From NCBI RefSeq assembly GCF_040833975.1, contig NZ_CP162130.1:620001-684000 (forward strand): a stretch of 64,000 nt of DNA, in the 5' to 3' direction. This document shows, piece after piece, positions 1-11,290 of the stretch. The notes beneath the pieces were generated by a model. The model saw only the letters and a list, made by a program, of their open reading frames with translations. It made no database searches and was not told the DNA's origin. A program made the translations under genes and the position numbers. Positions within the stretch are counted from its first letter, which is position 1; every line of letters begins with the position of its first letter. This DNA comes from Leptospira sp. WS92.C1. GTDB lineage: Bacteria; Spirochaetota; Leptospiria; Leptospirales; Leptospiraceae.

Positions 1-67
1 AAAGGGTTTAGCAAAAACTAAATCGATGAAATTTGCGGGAACTCCTATTTACGCGCTGAATGTATTT

Positions 68-307
68 GAGTTCCTACAAATGATTTTTCGTAAAAAACGC
101 TTGATACGGACTTCAAGTCCGATTTGAAGTAAAATACGGTATATTTTTATTTTATAATATGATTTAATATCCCGGTTGTAGAAGAAAACTTTAGCTTATA
201 TGTAGGAGTTACCACAAATAACTTTTCGTGAAGACAGAAATTTACAACCGTGGGAGTTCCCACAAAAATTCTCTACGAGAAATTACTTGACATCGGACTT
301 CAAGTCC
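68..307. repeat. Cluster of GTGGGAACTCCCAC-type and GGACTTCAAGTCC-type palindromic repeats
   Basis: The first 320 bases hold no gene that I can support. They carry three copies of a short palindromic family: GAGTTCCTAC at 68-77, GTAGGAGTTACCAC at 202-215 and the perfect form GTGGGAGTTCCCAC at 250-263. Two copies of a second palindrome, GGACTTCAAGTCC, lie at 108-120 and 295-307, each about 30-45 bases after a copy of the first. The same pairing recurs near 5482-5538. The function is unknown. The arrangement suggests a composite intergenic repeat. Confidence 0.7.
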
Positions 308-321
308 CACTCTCGATAAAA

Positions 322-804
322 TCAGACATATTTTTTTCGTTCTAATTTTCTTCGAACGTAGATTGTCTTTCCTACCTTTGCGACCAAATCTCCATTTTTT
401 TCTTGAATGTCGATGTTGAGATTTAAAAGGGTCTTTTTCTTACGATGACATTCTTCTTGGATTTGATTGAGAGTTTCGGGAAGAATTTTGATTTCCGCAA
501 ACACGTCTTGAGAAGTCGCTTTGAGATATTGAATTGCGCCGTTTGTATCCCAGAGAATGTAGTTTTCACCAAGGTTATATTTTAGAAGCAAAAGCGGGAT
601 TGGATCCACAAAAGCATAGAGGGAACCTCCGAAATGAGTTCCCATCCAACCCCGGGTTTTGTGTTTAAAAGGAAGTTTGACTTTCATGTTGAGAAAGTCT
701 TTGGAATAGTTTACAACTCTTCCACCGCATCTCCAATAAACCGGACATTTCAGAAACATTTTTATTTGAAAGAATAGGAGTTCCCATTGGCTTGCATTGT
801 TCAT
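322..804 (-). CDS. DUF4442 / hotdog-fold thioesterase-like protein
   Basis: A 160-residue soluble protein resembling the DUF4442 (YiiD C-terminal-like) hotdog family, which is related to acyl-CoA thioesterases. Visible signs are the opening helix, the MKVKLPFKHKTRGWMGTHFG stretch (GTHFGGS is the usual hotdog helix start) followed by SLYAFVDP, and a C-terminal antiparallel strand pair around LNLNIDIQEKNGDLVAKVGK. The length fits the family. It starts with ATG, and the gene stands alone between repeat DNA and a decayed region. The substrate cannot be read from sequence. The call is by family resemblance, so the exact enzymatic role is an inference. Confidence 0.75.
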   Translation of the reverse strand: MNNASQWELLFFQIKMFLKCPVYWRCGGRVVNYSKDFLNMKVKLPFKHKTRGWMGTHFGGSLYAFVDPIPLLLLKYNLGENYILWDTNGAIQYLKATSQDVFAEIKILPETLNQIQEECHRKKKTLLNLNIDIQEKNGDLVAKVGKTIYVRRKLERKKYV

Positions 805-1149
805 GATTGAGCCTCTGATAGTTTTATATCAAACTAAAACTAGATTTGTTTTATGTCAAACTAAATGGAATTGGAAAGACGAAAAATGTCGAACTCATTG
901 ATTGAAAAAGAGCAACCTTCTATGGCAGATTCTTGTTCCTAAATTGCCAAATGCGCGCAATTTAATGATTGAAATAGACGAATACGCAGGTTTTTTAAGG
1001 TTGTCGTTTTTATTTTGCCAGCAAAAAGGCTTCTAAAAATCAGGAATCGTTTGTCCGCAGCGCCTTCTAAAATTCTCTCATCCAAAAGATTCAAAAACGG
1101 AAATTTTTTCTTTTTGGAGATTGCGTCGAGATACTCGGGAAAGTTCCGA

Positions 1150-1973
1150 TTGGAGGATCTTTTTTTCGAAGGATTTTTAAAGTAATCCGAAGATTTACTT
1201 TCACGTTATTTTTCTTTGCAAATTTTTCTTTTTTTACACAAAAAACATTTCAGATTGAAATTGCGATCACCGAAGAATCCGGAAATTCCGCAGTCGCAAA
1301 TACTCCGGTTATCATTCAGGAAACCGCGAAATATCTCATTACAAACGGGGAGGGCTTTTTGAATCCTCCGTTTCCAATAATTATTTTCGGGAGAATTTTG
1401 AAGTCGACTTTAAAAATCCACTGACCGCGGAACAAATATTCAATTTTTAGAATGTGACTTCGCAAAGTATCTATTTTATCGAAAACAATACAAGGATTAC
1501 TTTGATTGAAAGGTATCTAACGTTTCGATTTTGCGGTCAATATCGAGAAAAAACGATTCAACTTTAGGGAGAGGATATTAAATCTTCTAACGCTACTTTT
1601 CTTGATTTTTTCAATAGTTTATTGGATTCCAATCGGTAATTCAGGGCGTTGATCGAAGGCGATCAAATTCGAACAAGAGAGTTGGCGAGTTTTGCCGAAT
1701 TGGAATTTAAGATCGGTGGTTTTAGTATTCTTCCGGGTTATCGTCAGGATCATTACGATAAGGCGCATGAAAAAAGGATTCGTTTCGAGGTAGGGCGGAA
1801 TCTGAAATTTTTAAAACCGGAACTAAGTTTTTCGCAGGAACGGGAGAACACCATAACGCGCCTTTGCAAATAGAACAGTTTTCTTTCCGATCCGGCAATC
1901 CGAATCTAAAATCTTCGGAGGAAAGGTGAAATACTATCCTCTGATCAGCATCGGCATACAGATCAAGTTTTGA
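1150..1973 (+). pseudogene. Decayed, internally deleted TonB-dependent receptor
   Basis: Three reading frames together give pieces of a TonB-dependent outer-membrane receptor. The first piece (about 1170-1400) has a hydrophobic leader and then QIEIAITEESGNSAVANTPV, which looks like the carboxypeptidase-regulatory-like domain in front of the plug of some receptors. A second piece (about 1649-1850) reads LASFAELEFKIGGFSILPGY, typical of late barrel strands. After a further frameshift come NAPLQIEQFSFRSGNPNLKS and a last strand ending in IGIQIKF, with the C-terminal Phe expected of an outer-membrane barrel. Plug and most of the barrel are missing: about 270 codons remain of an expected 700-800. 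Frameshifts and stops make it non-functional. Confidence 0.65.
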
Positions 1974-3272
<1,299 letters not shown>

Positions 3273-3359
3273 TTCACTGAAAAATCGAATGTTCTTTCTC
3301 TTCCGGTTTGCAATCGGCGGAGAACGAATTTTCCTCACCGCTAACCCAGAGTTTTTATT

Positions 3360-3854
3360 TTGAGAATCATCGGAATCGATCCTGGTTCCCATCGCGCAGG
3401 ATACGCTGTTTTAGAAAAAAATTCCTCCCGAATTCGAATTCTTACTTACGGAACAGTGGAAGCCCCATCGGGAACTCAGAGCCCGGACAATCTTTTGATT
3501 TTACGCAAGGGATTACGGGAAGTGTTGGAAGAATACAAACCGACGATCGCTTCGGTCGAAGAGATGTTTTTCGCCAAAAATAAAAAAACGGCTTCTCGGG
3601 TTTTCGAGTCTAGGGGAGTTTTGTTAATCACATTAGCGGAAAAGAATATTCAAATTCTGGAACCCACTGTTTCGCAAATCAAAAAAGGAACCACGGGAAG
3701 CGGAACCGCCGATAAAAAACAGATCCGTCATGCTCTCAAACTTCTGCTGAATATAGAGCCGCTCAAAGGACACGACGATTCCTGGGATGCGGTGGCTGCT
3801 GCTTACGTAGGCCTTTCGATGAGCTCCAGTCCTTTACTCAAAATCAAACGATAA
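3360..3854 (+). CDS. ruvC: Holliday junction endonuclease RuvC
   Basis: A 164-residue crossover junction endodeoxyribonuclease that cuts Holliday junctions during recombinational repair with RuvAB. It opens with [15 protein letters not shown], carrying the first catalytic Asp, followed by the acidic [13 protein letters not shown] segment and the C-terminal [14 protein letters not shown] acidic motif, so all metal-binding acids appear present. It is slightly shorter than the E. coli protein (173), with a short tail. The start is TTG, chosen because the conserved family N-terminus begins there. ruvA and ruvB are not nearby. Confidence 0.93.
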   Translation: MRIIGIDPGSHRAGYAVLEKNSSRIRILTYGTVEAPSGTQSPDNLLILRKGLREVLEEYKPTIASVEEMFFAKNKKTASRVFESRGVLLITLAEKNIQILEPTVSQIKKGTTGSGTADKKQIRHALKLLLNIEPLKGHDDSWDAVAAAYVGLSMSSSPLLKIKR

Positions 3855-3992
3855 GAATCGAAGTTCGAACTTTGGAGTCGAGCTTTCTTTTACACCCGTC
3901 GGATGAAGACACGCAAGTTTCAAGAAACAAAAACGATCCAAAAGAAATCGCATAAAACAAAATTCACGGGGCGTTTCGAATTTCATTTTAAA

Positions 3993-4523
3993 TCAGTCGG
4001 TTTCGCTTCCTTCAAAGGGTAGTTTTGTCGTAGCCACGTCCAGTAACGGACCGAGTTCGTAGATATTGGTATATCCGTATGCTTTTAAGGAAACATAGGT
4101 TGAAAGATTCAAAGAAGCGGGGGGACTTTTCGCGGCAAACGCGGCCGGACTGCCTCCGAAATTGTTATTGCAGTAGATTAGAATTTTTGAATTTAGATTG
4201 GGGATGATTTGTGTTAGCGATTCTTTTGTGAATTCTGTAAATGGAAGATTGATCGCCCCTCGGATATGTCTTAGTTTATATCGGGATTCGCTTCGAGCGT
4301 CCAGAATTACAGCTTCCTTGTCTTCTAACGCTTTGAGAAACTCCTCTTCGGAAAGGCGTTTTGATTCCCTTTCTTCCGAAGAAGTATTTACGATTTTTTG
4401 AAATCCTGCATAATCGATCAGAGGGTTTTGGATTTTAGTTTTTGTTCTCGGAGGTTTTTTCTCCTTTGTTTGTGTCGGGTGGATGATGCCGAAAATCAGA
4501 AGTAAGATCCAAAAAACTCTCAT
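3993..4523 (-). CDS. Secreted or periplasmic rhodanese-domain protein
   Basis: A 176-residue protein with an N-terminal hydrophobic segment (residues 3-16, signal peptide or anchor) and a rhodanese domain from about residue 55. Visible features are VILDARSESRYKLRHIRGAI (the typical entry into the fold) and the active-site loop ILIYCNNNFGGS with Cys118. Rhodaneses move sulfur or act in redox and phosphate sensing. The loop of this one is unusual, continuing directly into GGSPAAFAAKSPPASLNLST, so the substrate is unclear. The gene is convergent with ruvC and separated from it by about 140 bases. Confidence 0.85.
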   Translation of the reverse strand: MRVFWILLLIFGIIHPTQTKEKKPPRTKTKIQNPLIDYAGFQKIVNTSSEERESKRLSEEEFLKALEDKEAVILDARSESRYKLRHIRGAINLPFTEFTKESLTQIIPNLNSKILIYCNNNFGGSPAAFAAKSPPASLNLSTYVSLKAYGYTNIYELGPLLDVATTKLPFEGSETD

Positions 4524-4664
4524 AGTTTACCGATCCATTTTTTAATATCCGTTTGATTTTTACTTTCAAATTTGAATTTGTCAATTCCGTTTTAAGTCAA
4601 AAAATTTCCAAAAGAGAGCAATCTAAAAAATTGATAAATCCGGATTTACGGAAGTTTCTAAACA

Positions 4665-5483
4665 ATGAGTGAAAATCGAATTGAAGGTTTTGTAAAATTT
4701 AAACAATGGAATTTGCTATATATCATCGAAGGCAAAGAACGGGACGTATTGGTAATCGAAGCGCTTTGTATTATGACCATACTTTTTCCAAATCGATTCG
4801 CGAATCCTGCTGTACGATTTTCGTGGATCATCGAGATTATGCAGGTGGAAATCCTTTCACAAAAAAGAGAATTTTTCGTTGGATATCATCTTAGAAGATA
4901 TGGGGTTAATTTGAAGAGAACTTGATTTGGACAAGGTGATCTTGATCGGTCATTCGAGACACGGATATATGGCTCTCGAATACGCTAAGAAATATTCGGA
5001 AAATGTGTCTCATTTGATTTTAATGTGTATTACCCCGGATCTTTCCAAAAAAAAATCAAGAACTCATTGAATCTCATTTTTTAGAATCAAATGTCAAAAT
5101 TCTCAAAGAAAATTTCAAAGATCCTAAAAAGGCATTCCGATTATTTAATATTTCTTCCGGCGCCAAAAGCTGGTATGATTATAAATTCGATTCCGGCAAA
5201 TTTTCGGAGATATGGAAATCAATACAGAGATGTTCGATTTGGTCTGGGATGAGATCTTTCGGGATATCGATATCAGACACCGACTTGAAAAGATCAAAAT
5301 TCCAGTCTATTTTGCGATGGACAGATATGATTATCTGATGCCCGTCTTTGGGATTCGATCCGACCACTCTTTCAGACTTAAGAGTTCGTTTTTTTGAAAA
5401 AGCGAACACACTCCGCAATTGGAAGAGCCGAATGTTTTTGATTCTGAAATTCTTTCCTGGTTGAAAGAGAAAAATGTGATCTA
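4665..5483 (+). pseudogene. Frameshifted alpha/beta hydrolase (proline-iminopeptidase-like)
   Basis: The pieces read consecutively in changing frames. First MSENRIEGFVKFKQWNLLYI, then SALYYDHTFSKSIRESC with FVDHRDYAGGNP, then KVILIGHSRHGYMALEYAKK (nucleophile elbow with Ser), then LIESHFLESNVKILKENFKD, then EKIKIPVYFAMDRYDYLMP, and finally PNVFDSEILSWLKEKNVI to the stop. At least four frameshifts and one internal stop interrupt it. In intact relatives the elbow usually reads GHSGHG, and here one Gly is Arg. The gene is dead but nearly complete in extent, which suggests recent decay. Confidence 0.75.
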
Positions 5484-5538
5484 GGAGTTCCTACAAAAAC
5501 TTTACTTTAGAATTTTGCTTGAAGCGGACTTGAAGTCC
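5482..5538. repeat. Composite palindromic repeat (TAGGAGTTCCTA plus GGACTTGAAGTCC)
   Basis: Immediately after the hydrolase pseudogene, TAGGAGTTCCTA (5482-5493) is followed 32 bases later by GGACTTGAAGTCC (5526-5538) and TTTGAAGTAGAA. It has the same order and spacing style as the copies at 68-120 and 250-307, so these are one repeat family. Confidence 0.65.
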
Positions 5539-5568
5539 GGTTTGAAGTAGAATTCGACTTGATTTTCG

Positions 5569-5970
5569 TTAGCGAATGTTCAGCGAAAACCATTCGCTTT
5601 GAGACGATCTTATCCTTTGTTCCAGTGAAACCTTTTTCGCAATTTTTTCTTGCACAAGTCGAATCGACGCCGTGATCATCGAGCGGGAAATTGCGCTGTT
5701 GTTCATTCCTAATTTTTTCATCATTTTAGAAATATTCTCACCTCCGAACCTTTGGAATATAGACTTGTCGATAAAAGAACATACGATCGCCTCTTTGAGT
5801 TTCAAATTTAGAAAAGCCGTTTGTTCCGTCTTTCGAAGGGGATGATGTTCGCAGAAGATCGGTATTTGAGTCTGAATATCGACTAACGATAATTCATGTG
5901 TGTAAACGAGGTGAGGAGGAATTGTCCTCCAGGTTGAGAGCGGATTTTGTTTCGGAAAACGATTCGTCAA
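5569..5970 (-). CDS. Unrecognised 133-residue protein, possibly a remnant
   Basis: I do not recognise this frame. It opens with TTG, is rich in basic and helical segments (KLKEAIVCSFIDKSIFQRFG; SIRLVQEKIAKKVSLEQRIR) and has no signal peptide or membrane segment. Codon composition resembles its neighbours, and the C-terminal half looks protein-like. Upstream sequence to about 6110 has stops in this frame, so it could be the 3' part of a broken gene rather than a complete one. It lies on the same strand as coaX, with the hairpin at 6115-6155 in between. Confidence 0.35.
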   Translation of the reverse strand: MTNRFPKQNPLSTWRTIPPHLVYTHELSLVDIQTQIPIFCEHHPLRKTEQTAFLNLKLKEAIVCSFIDKSIFQRFGGENISKMMKKLGMNNSAISRSMITASIRLVQEKIAKKVSLEQRIRSSQSEWFSLNIR

Positions 5971-6114
5971 ACCATACCACGAATCAATACGCCGATTTTG
6001 ATCGGAGCATTTTTTGGCATCGATCGAATTTAGGCACCCATAAAATCCGGACTTGGACTTTCAGCGATACGAAAGAATTCTTCCATCGTAAAAGACCAAA
6101 CATCGGAATGTGCG

Positions 6115-6155
6115 ATTCTCAACACAAATCGTAGTCAACGATTTGTGTTGAGAAT
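6115..6155. terminator. Perfect 18-bp inverted repeat after coaX
   Basis: Arms at 6115-6132 and 6138-6155 are exact complements (outer end ATTCTCAACACAAATCG) around a five-base loop. The right arm touches the coaX stop codon, so the leftward transcript of coaX would fold immediately after translation ends. There is no clear T-run on either side. It could be a terminator or an RNA 3'-end stabiliser. Confidence 0.6.
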
Positions 6156-6928
6156 TAAGAATTCATCTGATGCAAGATTTGCAATCCGCGAAGTGTGAGT
6201 AACGGATCGATTCTGTCGAAGATTCCCGGATGTGCGGCGTCGATGACAGTCACAAGTCCGCCCGTTCCGATCACTCGATAATCTTGGCCTTTGTCGCGTT
6301 TGATTTCTCGAATGATTCCCTCCAATAGGCCGATCCAGCCAAAAAAGAAACCGGCCTGGATGGATTCGATGGTGGAATCTCCCAAAATTTTTTCGGGGGA
6401 TTGAAATACGATCGGGGGAAGTTGAGACGTATTTTTAGTGAGGGCATCCATAGAAACCTTCAGTCCGGGCGCGATCACCCCGCCCAAGTATTCCGGTTTG
6501 TCGCTTACGACGCAGAACGTGGTCGCGGTTCCTAAGTCGATGATAATGGATTTACCCGGGGTGTCGATCGACACGGCTGCGGCGTTGACCAATCGGTCCG
6601 CTCCGATTTCATAGGGTCTCGGATAAGAAATGGAAAAAGGTAGATTCATCTGGTAGTTGACGTGGACTGCTTCGATTTTAAACCAATCCAGAAACATTCT
6701 GTCCAAAATCGGATTCAAGGTCGGAACTACACTCGAGTAAATTCCCCCGGTGATAGCTTCGTTTTCGATCTTAAATTCCCTTAAAAAACCTCGAAAGAAC
6801 AATCCGAGTTCATCGGAAGTTCTATCTTTTCGGGTTACGGTTCTTTTGTGAAAGAGGGGAGCGGTTTTTCCGTTTTCGAAAATTCCAAAGACTGTGTTGG
6901 TGTTTCCTACATCGACTACTAAGAGCAT
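6155..6928 (-). CDS. coaX: Type III pantothenate kinase
   Basis: A 257-residue type III pantothenate kinase, the first enzyme of coenzyme A synthesis (ATP-dependent phosphorylation of pantothenate). The fold is the ASKHA type. The N-terminal phosphate loop [16 protein letters not shown], the [14 protein letters not shown] segment and the second phosphate motif [13 protein letters not shown] are all present, and the length is normal. It starts one base downstream of the birA stop, so birA and coaX form an operon, a pairing of two cofactor genes seen in many bacteria. Confidence 0.95.
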   Translation of the reverse strand: MLLVVDVGNTNTVFGIFENGKTAPLFHKRTVTRKDRTSDELGLFFRGFLREFKIENEAITGGIYSSVVPTLNPILDRMFLDWFKIEAVHVNYQMNLPFSISYPRPYEIGADRLVNAAAVSIDTPGKSIIIDLGTATTFCVVSDKPEYLGGVIAPGLKVSMDALTKNTSQLPPIVFQSPEKILGDSTIESIQAGFFFGWIGLLEGIIREIKRDKGQDYRVIGTGGLVTVIDAAHPGIFDRIDPLLTLRGLQILHQMNS

Positions 6929-6929
6929 T

Positions 6930-7688
6930 TTAGTTTAGAGAATGGAAATCGTCCGGACTGTCAATGAAATCCACTCGGGCTCCGGATGGTGTTTTTAAAA
7001 TTAAGGTCCCATTTTCGCCAAGGCCTTCCAATACTCCGGTCTGAGGATTTCCGTTTTCGGTATAACTAACGGACTGACCTTTCCAAAGAAGGAGTTCGTT
7101 TAACAAAATGAGTTCTTTTTTTCGACCTTCGGGGTCTTTCCAGAGTAAAATCGCTTCGTTTAAAAGGGGGATGAGCCTTTCCAAGATCTCGTTTTTTTTA
7201 CCGGATCGAGTCGGATTCGTATTTAAAAAACCCGCATCGGTTAGGTGTTCGGGAATGGCTTCTTTTTTTCCAAAAAGATTTACGCCGATTCCGATGATCA
7301 GCGTTACCGAAGAACCGGAGATTTCGGATTCTATTAGAATTCCTGCAACTTTCTTTTTACCGAGATAAAGATCGTTCGGCCATTTGATTTTGAGTTCTCG
7401 TGTGAGTTCGGGATAAACGGAAAGGATCGCTTTGCAAAGTGCTGTTCCGATAAAAAGAGATAAGCCGGGGCCTGCGTCAAAGTTTTCGAGTCCGATCTTT
7501 CCGGAGAAAATTAGGGATTCATCCCCTAAAACTTCCCACGTTCTGTCTCTTCTTCCTCGTCCCGCGGTTTGTTCTTCGGCGACGATCCAGGTTCCGTGAG
7601 GAAATTCCTGACTTTTGATAAGTGAATTGGTGGACGCTGTCGATTGGATAAAAATTCCTTTTTCAGGTTGGAGAAGAATGGTTTGCAT
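6930..7688 (-). CDS. birA: Biotin--[acetyl-CoA-carboxylase] ligase
   Basis: Biotin protein ligase, which makes biotinyl-AMP and attaches biotin to the carrier domain of carboxylases. Motifs include [28 protein letters not shown] (the biotinyl-AMP loop with GRGRR), [20 protein letters not shown] and a C-terminal beta-barrel part. There is no N-terminal helix-turn-helix, so it should not act as a repressor. The frame is open upstream to 7760, but the ATG at 7688 leaves a normal lead of about 14 residues before the STASTN motif. Neither start has a strong ribosome site, so the start is uncertain. It is followed directly by coaX. Confidence 0.88.
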   Translation of the reverse strand: MQTILLQPEKGIFIQSTASTNSLIKSQEFPHGTWIVAEEQTAGRGRRDRTWEVLGDESLIFSGKIGLENFDAGPGLSLFIGTALCKAILSVYPELTRELKIKWPNDLYLGKKKVAGILIESEISGSSVTLIIGIGVNLFGKKEAIPEHLTDAGFLNTNPTRSGKKNEILERLIPLLNEAILLWKDPEGRKKELILLNELLLWKGQSVSYTENGNPQTGVLEGLGENGTLILKTPSGARVDFIDSPDDFHSLN

Positions 7689-8062
7689 GTCCGATAAGAT
7701 CGAATCTATATTGGATTTCGCAAGTAGAAAACGGGAAAGCCTAAGATCAGCATGAAACAAGTTTTTTATTTAGGGTTTCATTTTTTAAAATCAGATTTTA
7801 TAAAGATTTTTAATAATCGAATCGAACGCCGGCTTGTTTTTAAATTCAAAGAATCGATTCAATTTGAGAATCTAAAATGCTTTGTTGCATCAAATCCTAT
7901 CCAGTCGATCTCATCGAAGGGTGCTTATTTTGAAAATTAGTATAACAAGCTACTGAAATTAAAGGATAAATTTATCGTAGGTCCTACAATCTTCTGTGAA
8001 ACCGAGCGGGCCCCACCCAAGTAAAATCATAACCTTACCCACAAGTTAAAAAAACTAGCTTT

Positions 8063-8099
8063 TTTAGGCCATTGTTGCTTTTCTTTCCTTGGGCCTAAA
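8063..8099 (+). promoter_or_regulatory. Hairpin immediately before the transposase start
   Basis: TTTAGGCC (8063-8070) and GGCCTAAA (8092-8099) are exact complements, and the second arm ends one base before the ATG at 8101. A transcript entering from outside would fold so that the ribosome site is hidden. This is known as a control device in IS10/IS50-type elements. Its role here is inferred. Confidence 0.5.
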
Positions 8100-8100
8100 G

Positions 8101-9507
8101 ATGATCACTAAACATTGGAGTAGTACGCTCGAAACGGATTTAGATTGGATTGAAGAAGAATTTCTGTCTCTTAGCTTGGGGGACAAGAGACTTAATAAAC
8201 GATTAAAGAAAATTATCGGATCGATATGTAACCAAACGGGCTCAAGCCTACCTGATGTTTTTGGTAATTGGTCGGGAACAAAAGCCGCCTATCGTTTTTT
8301 CTCGAACCCGAAAGTATCTCCGGATGAAATTATTGCTCCACATTCCAGAGCGACTAAAAAGCGTCTTGAAAAACAAGAAACGATTTTGGTGTTAAGCGAC
8401 ACAACGGAAATTTATTATCGAAATAGAAACCGAATCGAAGGTTTAGGGCCGATGAATTCCAACTTGGATCAGGGGCTTCTTTTACATCCTTCAATTACAT
8501 TTACCACAGACGGAATCCCTTTAGGAATTTTAGATTTTAAAATGTGGGCTCGCTTGAAATTAGGCTCTAAACATTTACCAAGAGATGTAAGAAAGAGAAC
8601 TCCTATTGAAAATAAGGAAAGTATAAAGTGGATTCAAGGCTACAGAACAACATGCGAATTTTCTAAAGAATCCGATGCAAAATACATATTCATCTGTGAT
8701 AGAGAAGCAGATATTTTCGAACTATTTCAGGAACATATAGAGGTAGGAGAAAACGCTCCAGATCTGCTTATACGTGCGGTTTATGACAGAAAGATCGAGG
8801 GCGGTGATTATTCTTGGTCCTATCTTGAAACCTTAGAGCCGGTTGATATATATACAATCTCTGTTCCAAGAAAGAAAGGAAAGAAAGCAAGAGACGCTAA
8901 AATCGAGCTTCGATTTGAAAAATTATCAATAAAGCCCCCTCGATATAAAAAATTGGAAAATATAGATATGTATGCGGTATCCGCAACTGAGATTGACGGA
9001 TCAGAAGACGAAACAATTCAGTGGAAATTTTTAACAACAATTCCAATTAGAACTTCTGAAGATGCGAAGAACGTAATCTCTTACTATAAAAGTCGTTGGG
9101 GAATCGAAGTCTATTTCAAGATATTAAAATCTGGATGTGCAATCGAATCCACTCAATTCAAATTTGGCGATCGATTCAAGGCTTGTATTGCCATTAGCGC
9201 AATCGTCTCTAGGCGCGTAATGATGTTAACATTCTTAGGAAGGAATGTCCACGGATTAAAAGCTTCCATCATGTTTGAACCATTTGAATGGAAAGGCGCT
9301 TACTGCCGACTTTACGAAACTCCTCAACCACCAAAACAAGAACCTGATTTAGGCACTGTTTTAGAATGGATTGCAAAGTTAGGCGGACACTTAGGGCGGA
9401 AATCAGACTCACCGCCTGGACCTCTCACAATATTCAAAGGATTAATGAGAGTTATAGATCTCGGATTTATCTTTAAATTACTCACGCAGGATTTAACTTG
9501 TGGGTAA
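8101..9507 (+). CDS. IS4-family transposase
   Basis: A 468-residue DDE transposase of the IS4/IS50 type. The N-terminal 75 residues match the Tn5-like DNA-binding domain (WIEEEFLSLSLGDKRLNKRL, GNWSGTKAAYRFFSNP). Catalytic acids are visible as Asp100 in VLSDTTEIYY, Asp200 in FICDREADIFELF and Glu336 in YYKSRWGIEVYFKILKSG, which is the YREK-type signature of the IS4 family. The gene appears intact. An alternative TTG start 12 bases upstream overlaps the hairpin arm. The ATG is preferred because it follows the hairpin directly. Confidence 0.92.
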   Translation: MITKHWSSTLETDLDWIEEEFLSLSLGDKRLNKRLKKIIGSICNQTGSSLPDVFGNWSGTKAAYRFFSNPKVSPDEIIAPHSRATKKRLEKQETILVLSDTTEIYYRNRNRIEGLGPMNSNLDQGLLLHPSITFTTDGIPLGILDFKMWARLKLGSKHLPRDVRKRTPIENKESIKWIQGYRTTCEFSKESDAKYIFICDREADIFELFQEHIEVGENAPDLLIRAVYDRKIEGGDYSWSYLETLEPVDIYTISVPRKKGKKARDAKIELRFEKLSIKPPRYKKLENIDMYAVSATEIDGSEDETIQWKFLTTIPIRTSEDAKNVISYYKSRWGIEVYFKILKSGCAIESTQFKFGDRFKACIAISAIVSRRVMMLTFLGRNVHGLKASIMFEPFEWKGAYCRLYETPQPPKQEPDLGTVLEWIAKLGGHLGRKSDSPPGPLTIFKGLMRVIDLGFIFKLLTQDLTCG

Positions 9508-9514
9508 GGTTATG

Positions 9515-9826
9515 CGAAATTGGGAGGTGGAGGCGGGATTGGCGGGAGTAATTGGGGAGATTTTTCTTTATCACAAAATTGTATTCATGCAACTGTTTTT
9601 TTACATTTCTGTAGGAACTCCTACACAGGGAATCTGCTTGAGAAACTCAAGCAGATTCCCTGGAGCAACCCAGCGCAATGCTCTCTATAGGGAATGTTGC
9701 AGCTCGCTCGGGAACGCAAGCATCTCACTCCCTGTGGCAATTCAATGCTTCGCTCTTGAACGCTAATCCATAGAGAAGCGTTCATTGAGTTTTACTGGAT
9801 CGCTCAGCGGGTCGTTCGATGCGACA
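9515..9826. repeat. Intergenic repeats right of the IS, including a 17-bp perfect hairpin
   Basis: This stretch has no gene. It contains GTAGGAACTCCTAC (9611-9624), another copy of the palindromic family, then a perfect hairpin with arms 9626-9642 and 9646-9662 around the loop AAA. Downstream, CTAATCCATAGAGAAGCG (about 9763-9780) belongs to a second repeat family also seen near 13605, 54697 and 58811. Confidence 0.6.
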
Positions 9827-9857
9827 AAAAAAGCCCCGATGTGACTCGGGGCTTTTT
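9827..9857 (-). terminator. Rho-independent terminator of the thiolase gene
   Basis: On the minus strand, AAGCCCCGA and TCGGGGCTT form a GC-rich stem with a six-base loop, followed by a run of seven T before GTCGC. It lies about 65-95 bases beyond the thiolase stop codon, in the expected orientation. Confidence 0.88.
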
Positions 9858-9921
9858 CCATTCTACCCAAACGAGAAGAATGACATGGAAAATTCTACTT
9901 TAGAAAATTCTAAAGTTCCGA

Positions 9922-11247
<1,326 letters not shown>

Positions 11248-11290
11248 TTTCTTTCTCCAGACTTCAAATTCTTAATTATCATTCCTATAT

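Larger units (their letters stand above)
8028..9514 (+). mobile_element. Complete IS4-family insertion sequence
   Basis: The ends are exact inverted repeats of at least 22 bp, 8028-8049 against 9493-9514 (outermost bases CATAACCTTACCC). One transposase gene fills the interior, and its stop codon lies inside the right repeat. No convincing flanking target duplication was found, so either the true outer limit lies a few bases inside this repeat or the duplication has been lost. It sits between birA and the thiolase operon. Confidence 0.85.

Noticed and set aside
5898..6134. Rightward open frame over the coaX hairpin
   Set aside because: Its end is the hairpin itself and it overlaps the leftward 133-residue frame; composition is not protein-like.
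9500..9766. Rightward frame right of the IS4 element
   Set aside because: Starts inside the IS terminal repeat and runs through repeats and the hairpin.
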